DNA of 11,947 nucleotides. Source: Gammaproteobacteria bacterium. Lineage in GTDB: Bacteria; Pseudomonadota; Gammaproteobacteria; J113. Position numbers and translations under genes: made by a program. Under the pieces are notes generated by a model. It did no database searches. It saw only the letters and a program-made list of their open reading frames with translations, and was not told the origin of the DNA. Positions 1 through 6,702 of the stretch are shown here, piece by piece. Position 1 is the stretch's first letter, and every line of letters begins with the position of its first letter. The stretch is taken from positions 1-11,947 of the forward strand of contig RFJX01000015.1 in NCBI GenBank assembly GCA_003694425.1, given 5' to 3'.

Positions 1-1
1 G

Positions 2-232
2 GCCCTGGAGATCACCATCGTGGTGGTGACCCACGAGCTGGAGAGCGCGCTCAGGATCGCCGACCGGATCACCGTTCTCGGCCAGGGCAGGGTGCTCGCC
101 AGCGGTACCGTGGAGGAGATCCGCGCCAGCGACGACCCCCACGTCCAGGACCTGCTCAACCGGCGGCACCGGGAGCAGCCGGTCGACGGCAACGCCTATC
201 TCGACCGGCTCACCGGCGGAGGGGGGCGGTGA
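2..232 (+). CDS. mlaF: MlaF-type ABC transporter ATP-binding protein, C-terminal part
   Basis: This is the 3' end of a gene that enters from the left edge; about 76 residues are visible. The ABC switch (H-loop) histidine is in VVVTHELESALRIADRI, followed by the usual strand and turn (ITVLGQGRVLASGTVEEI) and a short C-terminal tail. Walker A, signature and Walker B motifs lie outside the window. Its stop TGA (230-232) overlaps the GTG start of mlaE in a GTGA, so the two are translationally coupled. With mlaE, mlaD and mlaC directly downstream, the natural reading is the ATPase of the Mla (Ttg2) phospholipid transporter on the inner-membrane cytoplasmic face. The fragment alone would fit any Mkl/MlaF-type ATPase; the neighbours make the assignment. 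Confidence 0.88.
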   Translation, partial: ALEITIVVVTHELESALRIADRITVLGQGRVLASGTVEEIRASDDPHVQDLLNRRHREQPVDGNAYLDRLTGGGGR

Positions 233-1035
233 TCGCCAGGCTCCTGAGCCTCCCCGGGGCATGGACCCTGCGCCTGATCGGGGCCTGGGGCAGGATGGGC
301 CTGTTCCTGCTCCATACCGTCGGGCGCATCCTCTCCCCCCCGTTCCACCTGCAACCGGTGCTGCGCCAGGTCCACTTCCTCGGTGCCCGCTCCACCCTGG
401 TGGTGGTGGTCTCGGGCGCCTTCGTCGGCATGGTGGTGGCCCTGCAGTTCTATGACACCCTGGTGCGTTTCGGCTCGGTGAGCCTGCTCGGCTCCGCCGT
501 GGGCCTGAGTCTGACCCGGGAGCTGGGCCCCGTGCTTACCGCCCTGATGGTGATTGGCCGCGCCGGGTCGGCCATCTGCGCCGAGATCGGGATCATGCGC
601 AGCGACGAGCAGATAGACGGCCTGGAGTGCATGGCGGTGGACCCCTACCGCTACCTGATGGCGCCGCGGCTGCTGGCCGGCATCGTCGCCCTGCCGCTGC
701 TCACGGCGATCTTCATCGTGGTGGGGATCGCTGGCGGCTGGCTGATCGGCGTGGGGCTGTTCGGGGTCTCCGACGGCGCCTATTTCCAGGGGATGTACGA
801 TACGGTCCTGTGGAGCGACGTGCGCATGGGCCTGGTCAAGTCGCTGGCCTTCGGCCTGCTCATCGTCTGGATCACCGCGGCCAAGGGCTACTTCCTGCAC
901 CTGACCCGCTTCGGCAATCTGGGCGCGGAGGGGGTCAGCCGCGTGACTACCGACGCCGTGGTGTATGCCTCGATTGCGGTGCTGGTGGCCGACTATCTGC
1001 TCAGTGCGATATTGCTGAAGGGGACCCCCACATGA
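229..1035 (+). CDS. mlaE: MlaE-type ABC transporter permease
   Basis: A 268-residue integral membrane protein of the MlaE family, the permease of the Mla lipid transporter in the inner membrane. Family hallmarks are visible: GAFVGMVVALQ (around residues 62-72), LTRELGPVLTALMVIGRAGSA (about 99-119), EIGIMRSDEQIDGLECMAVDP, and several hydrophobic segments in the second half (LLAGIVALPLLTAIFIVV and others). The length is close to the usual ~260 residues. The start is GTG 229, with GGAGG at 218-222 six bases upstream, overlapping the mlaF stop by four bases. The stop TGA (1033-1035) in turn overlaps the ATG of mlaD. It is expected to pair with MlaF as the transmembrane core and with MlaD at the periplasmic side. 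Confidence 0.93.
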   Translation: MIARLLSLPGAWTLRLIGAWGRMGLFLLHTVGRILSPPFHLQPVLRQVHFLGARSTLVVVVSGAFVGMVVALQFYDTLVRFGSVSLLGSAVGLSLTRELGPVLTALMVIGRAGSAICAEIGIMRSDEQIDGLECMAVDPYRYLMAPRLLAGIVALPLLTAIFIVVGIAGGWLIGVGLFGVSDGAYFQGMYDTVLWSDVRMGLVKSLAFGLLIVWITAAKGYFLHLTRFGNLGAEGVSRVTTDAVVYASIAVLVADYLLSAILLKGTPT

Positions 1036-1484
1036 AAGAGCGATTCCTGGAACTGACCGTAGGCCTGTTCCTCCTGGCCGGGCTCGCCGCCCTCGGCTAC
1101 CTCTCCGTCCGCCTGGGCGATGTCGGCCTGCTCGACGACGGCGGTTACACCCTCACCGCCCGCTTCACCTCCATCTCCGGCCTCAAGCCGGGGGCGGTGG
1201 TGGAACTGGCCGGGGTGAGGGTCGGCAAGGTCACCGGCATCCGCCTCGACGGCGAGGACTACGAAGCGGTGGTGGAGCTGCGCATCGACCGAAATGTAAG
1301 GCTGCAGGAGGACTCCACCGCATCGATCCGGACCCAGGGCATCATCGGGGACCGTTTCGTCAAGCTCTCCCCCGGCGGCTCCGAAGAATACCTGCAGGCG
1401 GGTGACGAGATCCTGGAGACGGAGCCTGCCATCAGCCTGGAGGAGCTGATCAGCAAGTACATCTTTGAAAGCGGGAAGAAATAG
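1032..1484 (+). CDS. mlaD: MlaD, MCE-domain lipid-binding subunit
   Basis: A 150-residue protein with one N-terminal transmembrane anchor (LTVGLFLLAGLAALGYLSV, about residues 8-26) and a single MCE domain in the periplasm. The domain shows FTSISGLKPGAVVELAGVRVGKV and TQGIIGDRFVKLSPGG. MlaD forms the hexameric ring that receives lipid from MlaC. It is shorter than the enterobacterial protein (about 183 residues) because the C-terminal tail is brief, as is common outside enterics. The ATG overlaps the mlaE stop (ATGA), with AAGGGG about eight bases upstream. The next gene begins about 40 bases downstream. Confidence 0.92.
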   Translation: MKERFLELTVGLFLLAGLAALGYLSVRLGDVGLLDDGGYTLTARFTSISGLKPGAVVELAGVRVGKVTGIRLDGEDYEAVVELRIDRNVRLQEDSTASIRTQGIIGDRFVKLSPGGSEEYLQAGDEILETEPAISLEELISKYIFESGKK

Positions 1485-1525
1485 GTGGTAATGTTGGTCA
1501 CGAATGCGACTGGATGGAACCCGCA

Positions 1526-2122
1526 ATGAAAGGAGCGCCCCGATCGGTCACGGCCCTGGCAACCCTTCTGCTGGCGCTGGCCAGCGTCGCCGTCCAGGCC
1601 ACGACCCCGACCGATACCGTACGCCAGACCGTGAACGCCGTGATCTCCACCCTGCAGCAGGAGCTCGGGGAGGAGCAGAAACGGGACCAGGTATTCCGCC
1701 TCGTCGCAGACAATTTCGATTTCAGGGTCATGGCCAAGCGGATCCTCGCGACCAACTGGCGCAAGGCCAGCGAGGAACAGCGCCGGCGCTTCATCGACCT
1801 CTTCACCTCCCTGCTCACGCGCACCTACTGGAGCCGGATCCGCAACTATCGCGACGAGAAGGTCGAATACAGGGGGGAGCGGATCAGGAAGGACCACTAC
1901 GCCAGGGTCGATACCGAGATCGTCACGGCCGACAAGCGGATCCCGATCACCTACCGCCTGCTCAACCGTGACGGGGAGTGGAAGGCCTACGATGTCATCA
2001 TCGAGGGGGTGAGCCTGGTGCAGAACTTCCGTACCAGCTATCAGGCCATCATCCGGAAGGAGGGCATCGAAGGGTTGCTCGCGCAGATGGCGGTCAAGAA
2101 CGGGGAGCAGGGCGGCACATGA
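1526..2122 (+). CDS. mlaC: MlaC-type periplasmic phospholipid-binding protein, first copy
   Basis: A 198-residue MlaC/Ttg2D family protein. It has a Sec signal peptide (MKGAPRSVTALATLLLALAS, then VAVQA as the probable cleavage site) and a mature domain with the family's features: FDFRVMAKRILATNWRKAS, RRRFIDLFTSLLTRTYW, NYRDEKVEY, GEWKAYDVIIEGVSLVQNFR and the C-terminal KEGIEGLL. MlaC ferries phospholipid across the periplasm between the outer-membrane MlaA complex and MlaD. I chose ATG 1526 because GGA (1516-1518) lies seven bases upstream and the resulting signal peptide has a basic n-region. The in-frame ATG 1514 would add MEPA and has no ribosome site. The stop overlaps the next start in an ATGA. 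Confidence 0.88.
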   Translation: MKGAPRSVTALATLLLALASVAVQATTPTDTVRQTVNAVISTLQQELGEEQKRDQVFRLVADNFDFRVMAKRILATNWRKASEEQRRRFIDLFTSLLTRTYWSRIRNYRDEKVEYRGERIRKDHYARVDTEIVTADKRIPITYRLLNRDGEWKAYDVIIEGVSLVQNFRTSYQAIIRKEGIEGLLAQMAVKNGEQGGT

Positions 2123-2748
2123 TGATCGGATCGACAATGACCAGAAAGTTCGTGACGGCGTTCCTGCTGTTGCTGGTCTGTTCCCTCGCCCACGCCATCT
2201 CCTCGCCCACCGAACAGGTGCGCAGCACCACGGACAAGGTCCTCGGGATCATCCGGGACGACAGCCGGCCGCTGGATGAGAGGCGCCGGCTGGTCCGCGA
2301 GATCCTGTCGGAGAACATGGACATCCAGTCGATCTCCCAGAGCGTGCTGGCCACCCACTGGAAGGAGGCGACCCCGGAGGAAAAACGGGGCTTCGTCGAA
2401 TTCTTCCAGCAGTACATCGAGAATACCTACCTCGACCCCATCGAGTCCTACCGTGACGAGAAGATCGAATATGCAAGGGAGAAGGTGCGTGGTGAGCGGG
2501 CGGTGGTCTATACCGTCATCCACCGCGGTGAGCAGCCAGAGGTACCGGTCAATTACCGGCTCAGGCTCAAGGGGGACCGCTGGTATCTCTACGACGTCGA
2601 GATCGAGGGGGCCAGCCTGATCAACACCTACCGGACCACCTTCGCCGAGATTGTCAGGTCGGAAGGCATGGATGGGCTGCTCGAGGACCTGAGACAGCGG
2701 GTCGAGCGATACAAGGAGAGGGAGCGCAGCCCGGCGAAGATCGAGTGA
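2119..2748 (+). CDS. MlaC-type periplasmic protein, second tandem copy
   Basis: A second MlaC-family protein of 209 residues directly after the first. It also begins with a signal peptide (KFVTAFLLLLVCSLAHA, cleavage after AHA). It shares the mature pattern with the first copy: ILSENMDIQSISQSVLATHWKEA, EEKRGFVEFFQQYIENTY, SYRDEKIEYA, YLYDVEIEGASLINTYR and SEGMDGLLEDL. The copies are clearly homologous but diverged throughout, so the duplication is old. The C-terminal tail is longer and charged (RVERYKERERS). ATG 2119 overlaps the upstream stop and has AGGG six bases upstream; ATG 2137, with GGA six bases upstream, is an alternative that shortens the n-region. It occupies the slot where mlaB sits in enteric operons. 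It could be a second shuttle with another lipid or partner, but the sequence does not say. Confidence 0.85.
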   Translation: MMIGSTMTRKFVTAFLLLLVCSLAHAISSPTEQVRSTTDKVLGIIRDDSRPLDERRRLVREILSENMDIQSISQSVLATHWKEATPEEKRGFVEFFQQYIENTYLDPIESYRDEKIEYAREKVRGERAVVYTVIHRGEQPEVPVNYRLRLKGDRWYLYDVEIEGASLINTYRTTFAEIVRSEGMDGLLEDLRQRVERYKERERSPAKIE

Positions 2749-2765
2749 GCCTGCAGGCGGACCGC

Positions 2766-2794
2766 TTTACATGAGTATCATATCGGCCTATTAT
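2766..2794 (+). promoter_or_regulatory. sigma-70-like promoter for phaAB
   Basis: TTTACA at 2766-2771 and TATTAT at 2789-2794 each match the consensus at five of six positions and are separated by exactly 17 bases. Transcription would begin near 2801, leaving a leader of about 95 bases before phaA. The stretch is AT-rich against the GC-rich surroundings. It suggests phaAB is transcribed separately from mla, although no obvious terminator follows the second mlaC gene and read-through is possible. Confidence 0.6.
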
Positions 2795-2796
2795 TG

Positions 2797-2805
2797 TGCG
2801 CTGCA
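2797..2805. promoter_or_regulatory. candidate PhaR operator (TGC-N3-GCA)
   Basis: TGCGCTGCA is a TGC-GCT-GCA dyad lying just after the -10 hexamer and across the predicted transcription start of phaAB. PhaR of Paracoccus is, as I recall, reported to bind TGC-rich sites with a CTGC-N3/4-GCAG shape, and a phaR gene lies downstream in this cluster. The position fits repression. The element is short, so chance occurrence is possible. Confidence 0.35.
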
Positions 2806-2895
2806 ACATCACGTGTCCATGTCAGGTCAGGACAAGAATCGGCGATGGCCCGCATGCGCGTTCCATCGCAACAACCCCTTCTACAGGAGGATGAG

Positions 2896-4074
2896 ATGGA
2901 AAAGGTAGTCATTGTCGCAGCCGGTCGCACCGCGATTGGCAATTTCCTCGGCACGCTCTCGGGCCTTCCCGCCCCCAGGCTCGGTGCCACCGTGATCCGG
3001 GGGCTGCTGGAGAAGACCGGTCTGGCCCCGGATCAGGTCAGCGAACTGATCTTCGGCCAGGTGCTGACCGCCGGCGCCGGCCAGAACCCGGCCCGCCAGG
3101 CCGCCATCGAGGCAGGACTGCCGGTGGGCGTGCCCTCCTTCACCATCAACAAGGTCTGCGGCAGCGGGCTGAAGAGCGTGCAGCTGGCCGCCCAGGCCAT
3201 CGCCCTGGGGGATGCCGACATCGTCATCGCCGGCGGTCAGGAGAACATGAGCCTCGCCCCCCACGTCCTGCACGGTTCGCGAAACGGCACCAAGATGGGT
3301 GACTGGCAGATGAAGGACTCGATGATCCTCGACGGCCTGTGGGACATCTTCAACGACTATCACATGGGCATCACCGCCGAGAACGTGGCCGAGAAGTACG
3401 GCTTCACCCGCGAGGAGCTCGACGCCTTCGCCGCCGCTTCCCAGCAGAAGGCCGAGGCCGCACAGAAGGAGGGCAGGTTCAGCGACGAGATCATCCCGGT
3501 GGAGGTCCCGCAGCGCAAGGGTGACCCCCTGGTCTTCGACACCGACGAATTCCCCCGGCACGGCACCACCGCCGAGGGTCTGGCCAAGCTGCGCCCGGCC
3601 TTCAAGAAGGACGGTCTGATTACCGCCGGCAATGCCTCCGGGATCAACGACGGCGCCGCCGCCGTGATCCTCATGAGCGAGAGCAAGGCGAAGGAACTGG
3701 GGCTGGAGCCCCTGGCCACCATCCGGGCCTACGCCAGCGGCGGTGTCGACCCGTCCGTCATGGGGCTGGGACCGGTCCCGGCCACGCGCCGCTGTCTGGA
3801 GAAGGCCAGCTGGAACGCCGATGACCTCGACCTCATCGAGGCCAACGAGGCCTTCGCCGCCCAGGCCATGGCGGTCAACAGGGACCTGGGCTGGGACACC
3901 AGCAAGGTCAACGTCAACGGCGGCGCCATCGCCCTGGGCCATCCCATCGGGGCCTCGGGTTGCCGCATCCTGGTCACGCTGCTGCACGAGATGCGCCGGC
4001 GCGACGCTCACAAGGGCCTGGCCACGCTGTGCATCGGCGGCGGCATGGGAACCGCGGTTGCAGTAGAGAGGTAA
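2896..4074 (+). CDS. phaA: acetyl-CoA C-acetyltransferase (beta-ketothiolase)
   Basis: A 392-residue biosynthetic thiolase condensing two acetyl-CoA to acetoacetyl-CoA, the first step of PHB synthesis in the cytoplasm. The nucleophile C88 is in [10 protein letters not shown], the catalytic H349 in GHPIGASG, and the second cysteine C379 in [14 protein letters not shown] is also present. The length equals that of the classic PhaA enzymes. I chose ATG 2896 because a perfect AGGAGG (2885-2890) sits five bases upstream and residue 2 onward matches the family start. phaB follows after seven bases, so the two form an operon. A general acetyl-CoA acetyltransferase role is possible, but the phaB and phaR neighbours argue for PHB. 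Confidence 0.95.
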   Translation: MEKVVIVAAGRTAIGNFLGTLSGLPAPRLGATVIRGLLEKTGLAPDQVSELIFGQVLTAGAGQNPARQAAIEAGLPVGVPSFTINKVCGSGLKSVQLAAQAIALGDADIVIAGGQENMSLAPHVLHGSRNGTKMGDWQMKDSMILDGLWDIFNDYHMGITAENVAEKYGFTREELDAFAAASQQKAEAAQKEGRFSDEIIPVEVPQRKGDPLVFDTDEFPRHGTTAEGLAKLRPAFKKDGLITAGNASGINDGAAAVILMSESKAKELGLEPLATIRAYASGGVDPSVMGLGPVPATRRCLEKASWNADDLDLIEANEAFAAQAMAVNRDLGWDTSKVNVNGGAIALGHPIGASGCRILVTLLHEMRRRDAHKGLATLCIGGGMGTAVAVER

Positions 4075-4081
4075 GCGGACA

Positions 4082-4831
4082 ATGGATATCAGACTCGACG
4101 GAAAGGTGGCCCTGGTCACCGGCGGTTACGGCGCCATCGGCACCGCCATGTGCAAGGCCCTGGCCGACTCCGGCTGCAAGGTGGCCTCCAACTACCGCAA
4201 CCGGGAGAAGGCCGAGAAGTGGCAGGCCCAGTGCAGGGAGGAGGGATATGAATTCGGCATCTACGAGGCCGACGTCACCGACTTCGACGCCTGCGGCCGT
4301 ATGGCCGAGGCCATCGAGAAGGAGCTTGGGCCCATCGACATCCTGGTGAACAACGCCGGCATGACCTGGGACGGCTCCTTCCGCAAGATGACCAGGGAGC
4401 AGTGGGACACGGTGATCCGCACCAACCTGGACAGCGTGTTCAACGTCACCCGCCACATCGCCCCCGGCATGACCGAGCGGGGCTGGGGCCGGATCATCAA
4501 TGTCTCCTCCATCAACGGCCAGAAGGGCCAGTTCGGCCAGGTCAACTACTCCGCCTCCAAGGCCGGGATGCACGGCTTCACCATGGCCCTGGCCCAGGAA
4601 GTGGCCCGCAAGGGGGTGACGGTGAATACCCTCTCCCCGGGCTACATCGCCACCGAGATGGTGATGAAGGTGCCCCAGAACATCCTCGACCAGGTGATCG
4701 CCCAGATCCCGGTCGGCCGGCTGGGGACCTGCGAGGAGGTGGCGGCAGCGGTGGTATTCCTGGCCAGCGAGCAGGCCGCCTTCATCAACGGCGCCAACAT
4801 CGCCCAGAACGGCGGACAGCACATGCACTGA
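4082..4831 (+). CDS. phaB: acetoacetyl-CoA reductase
   Basis: A 249-residue classical short-chain dehydrogenase. The NADP-binding glycine motif is TGGYGAIG (residues 13-20), followed by NNAG (90-93), N115, and the catalytic S143, Y156 and K160 within SSINGQKGQFGQVNYSASK. That last segment is typical of PhaB rather than FabG, as is the C-terminal NGGQHMH. It reduces acetoacetyl-CoA to (R)-3-hydroxybutyryl-CoA with NADPH. It starts seven bases after phaA, with a GAGAGG-type ribosome site at the end of phaA. All catalytic residues are present. Confidence 0.94.
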   Translation: MDIRLDGKVALVTGGYGAIGTAMCKALADSGCKVASNYRNREKAEKWQAQCREEGYEFGIYEADVTDFDACGRMAEAIEKELGPIDILVNNAGMTWDGSFRKMTREQWDTVIRTNLDSVFNVTRHIAPGMTERGWGRIINVSSINGQKGQFGQVNYSASKAGMHGFTMALAQEVARKGVTVNTLSPGYIATEMVMKVPQNILDQVIAQIPVGRLGTCEEVAAAVVFLASEQAAFINGANIAQNGGQHMH

Positions 4832-4840
4832 ACTGGTCGC

Positions 4841-4868
4841 GGGGAGGTGCGGCTCGCCGCACCTCCCC
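4841..4868 (+). terminator. perfect GC hairpin between phaB and phaR
   Basis: GGGGAGGTGCGGC (4841-4853) is exactly complementary to 4856-4868. Allowing a four-base loop, this gives a 12-bp perfect stem ten bases after the phaB stop. No T-tract follows, so it is not a textbook intrinsic terminator. It may act as a factor-assisted terminator, a 3'-end stabiliser of the phaAB message, or both. Confidence 0.55.
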
Positions 4869-4953
4869 CAGGCCGGAAGACGATCCGGTATATCATGTCC
4901 CTGACAGACGATTGCCGGATCGCTACTACATACCGCAAGGCCAGGAACCTCAG

Positions 4954-5430
4954 ATGAGTGAACAACGCGTCATCAAGAAATACCCGAACCGGCGGCTGTA
5001 CGACACCACCCTGAGCAAGTACATCAGGCTCGACGACATCCGCAAGCTGGTGCTCGACAACGTCGACTTCGTGGTCCGGGATGCCAAGACCGACGAGGAC
5101 ATCACCCGCAGTATCCTCCTGCAGGTGATCCTGGAGCAGGAGGAAGGGGGCGAGCCCATCTTCACCACCGACGTGCTCTCGCGCCTGATCCGCTTCTACG
5201 GCAACACCGTCCAGGACCTCGCCTCGGACTTCCTCGCGCGCAGTCTGGAGATGTTCGCCGACCAGCAGGAGCGCTTCACCCGTCAGTTGAGTGAATCGGT
5301 CAGCAAGGACCCGCTCTCCACCCTGTCTGAACTCACCCAGCGCAACCTGAAGCTGTGGCAGGACATGCAGCTCGGTTTCTTCAAGGCAGCAGGAGTCAAG
5401 CCGCCGGAGAAGGACAAGGACGAGAAGTGA
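4954..5430 (+). CDS. phaR: PHB synthesis repressor PhaR
   Basis: A 158-residue protein of the PhaR family. The N-terminal DNA-binding domain (PHB_acc_N) has the signature IKKYPNRRLYDTTLSKYIRL (residues 6-25) followed by DAKTDEDITRSILLQVILEQE. The next domain (PHB_acc) covers PIFTTDVLSRLIRFYGNTVQDL. The C-terminal part is charged and helical and ends in PPEKDKDEK. In Ralstonia and Paracoccus PhaR represses phasin, pha and its own genes and is titrated away by PHB granules. ATG 4954 has AGGA (4943-4946) seven bases upstream. The 122-base gap from phaB suggests a promoter of its own. Its stop overlaps the GTG of the following gene (GTGA). Confidence 0.93.
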   Translation: MSEQRVIKKYPNRRLYDTTLSKYIRLDDIRKLVLDNVDFVVRDAKTDEDITRSILLQVILEQEEGGEPIFTTDVLSRLIRFYGNTVQDLASDFLARSLEMFADQQERFTRQLSESVSKDPLSTLSELTQRNLKLWQDMQLGFFKAAGVKPPEKDKDEK

Positions 5431-6161
5431 ACGGGAACGTCCGGCAGGCCTCCAGGCAGGATGGTCGCAGGAGGCGGCCGGACCCCGAATTCACGCCCTG
5501 GGTCCTGGCTTCGCAGTTCGTGGACTGCTGGAGCGAACTGGGCCATCGTCATCTCCAGGGCCTGGTCCGGGAGCAGCTGCGGAACTGGCGTCACTGGCTG
5601 GAACTCAGGCGCGTCATCCCCCCTGCCTTCCCTCCGCTCTTCCCTTCGTGGCCCAGCCCCGAGCCGGTGGCCCTGGTGCTCACCGCCTCCAGCGACCTGT
5701 GCCAGGGGCTGCTCGAAGAGGGCTACCGGTTGCTGCTCATCCACCTCCCGCACGAACGGGAAAGGACGCGGGAGTGGTGCCGTTCCCGGTTTCCGGGAAG
5801 GCCGGTCTCCCCGGTGGAGTGCGACCTGGAGGACAGCGCCGAGGCCGAGGCCCTGCTCAGGCGCGTATGGCGCGACTATGGTGTACCCAGCCTGATCCTG
5901 ATCGACGACGGGATCACCAGGGAGATGGAAGGCATACAGCCGCAGTCACCGGATGGCCTCCTGGGCTGGATCTACAACCTCCTGCAGGCGTCGCTTCCGG
6001 TCCTCGACCCACGGAGCAGGCCCCGCATACGTTTCGTCCTCGCGGAGGAGACGGCCCGGGTACTCGAGGGCTTCACGAGGCAGCTCGAGAACGAGCTGCA
6101 GGACAGCGGCATCCTGATCGAGACCGGACCGGAGCTCAGGCCCGTCTGCGATCGTCCCTGA
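5427..6161 (+). CDS. PhaB-like SDR pseudoenzyme with N-terminal helical region (unrecognised)
   Basis: A 244-residue protein I do not recognise as a named family. Residues 1-20 are basic and probably disordered; 21-63 look helical and Trp-rich (FTPWVLASQFVDCWSELGHR onward), followed by a proline-rich linker. Residues 79-236 run in register with the SDR fold of PhaB: PVALVLTASSDLCQ for VALVTGGYGAIG, VECDLEDSAEAEALL for EADVTDFDACGRM, DYGVPSLILIDDGIT for ELGPIDILVNNAGMT, and a late helix VLEGFTRQLENELQDSGILI for MHGFTMALAQEVARKGVTVN. The glycine motif, NNAG and the Ser/Tyr/Lys triad are all lost, so it should not be an active reductase. GTG 5427 overlaps the phaR stop, with AAGGA seven bases upstream. 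A structural or regulatory role in PHB metabolism is an inference from context. Confidence 0.75.
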   Translation: MNGNVRQASRQDGRRRRPDPEFTPWVLASQFVDCWSELGHRHLQGLVREQLRNWRHWLELRRVIPPAFPPLFPSWPSPEPVALVLTASSDLCQGLLEEGYRLLLIHLPHERERTREWCRSRFPGRPVSPVECDLEDSAEAEALLRRVWRDYGVPSLILIDDGITREMEGIQPQSPDGLLGWIYNLLQASLPVLDPRSRPRIRFVLAEETARVLEGFTRQLENELQDSGILIETGPELRPVCDRP

Positions 6162-6359
6162 GCCCCCTCCCCAACCTCTCCCGCCGGCAATCCCCGACTG
6201 TCTCCCCGGGCCGACACGTGGGTGCGGGCGGCGCCCCACCCCCTTTCCGGAACAAACCCGGTTCATACATGAATTCAGGCACATACCGACTGATCGACGC
6301 ATTGGCCCGGTCATTGCATTGAAGCACCACGGAACCTAACCAGGGAGAGTACAGGACCC
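6162..6359. other. intergenic stretch with a weak hairpin
   Basis: A gap of 198 bases with no supported gene. It holds a bulged GC hairpin at 6221-6240 (GGTG/CACC outer arms, GGGC/GCCC inner arms, three-base loop) followed by CCCTTTCC, which could end transcription from the phaR block. Downstream, around 6262-6285, the sequence turns AT-richer (TCATACATGA dyad), a likely place for a promoter of the next gene. I could not find a convincing -35/-10 pair. Confidence 0.3.
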
Positions 6360-6623
6360 ATGCTCAGCACCATCACAAGGATTCTCGACCGGGCCGGCTG
6401 CGCCGCGCTGGCCGCCGCCACCCTGGCCCTGGGACTTCAGTGGTCCGGCATGGGGCACGACACCTCTCCCCTGTTCCTCACCCTCTTCGCGGCCTTCTTC
6501 CGCGCCGCCATCGCCCTGTTCCTCATCGCCAGGCTCCTGGACCTGAGCCGGTTCAGGAGCTGGGACAGCCGTCACCTCCAGGAGACCCGTCCCGCTACGC
6601 TGCGCGGCCACGGCCGGGTCTGA
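6360..6623 (+). CDS. small membrane protein, unrecognised
   Basis: An 87-residue protein with two hydrophobic segments: about residues 13-29 (CAALAAATLALGLQWSG) and 37-62 (PLFLTLFAAFFRAAIALFLI onward). A basic C-terminal tail follows (RPATLRGHGRV). No family is recognised. ATG 6360 is preceded by AGGGAG (6342-6347, spacing 12) and AGGA (6353-6356, spacing three), both less than ideal. High GC at third codon positions supports coding. It is followed 79 bases later by hisI, and the two may share a transcript. The call rests on hydrophobic pattern and codon bias only. Confidence 0.6.
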   Translation: MLSTITRILDRAGCAALAAATLALGLQWSGMGHDTSPLFLTLFAAFFRAAIALFLIARLLDLSRFRSWDSRHLQETRPATLRGHGRV

Positions 6624-6702
6624 ACCCGCCCGCGGCCCGGGGCATCCCGCAGCCCCGATCCGGTACAATCGTCCCCTTTCCAGGCGACCGGACCTTCAGT
6701 GC

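Noticed and set aside
1259..2137. Long minus-strand open frame opposite mlaD and mlaC
   Set aside because: Antisense shadow of recognised genes; no motifs or ribosome site.
2881..4119. Long open frame on the minus strand opposite phaA
   Set aside because: It is antisense to a fully recognised thiolase with perfect ribosome site and catalytic residues; the translation has no family likeness and arises from high GC.
4901..4929. CTGACA-N17-TACTAC as a promoter for phaR
   Set aside because: The -35 is fair but the -10 matches only three bases; phaR probably has a promoter in this gap, but this pair is too weak to call.
6664..6669. TACAAT upstream of hisI as a -10 element
   Set aside because: The hexamer is good, but the sequence 16-18 bases upstream has no -35 likeness and it lies only 33 bases from the start.
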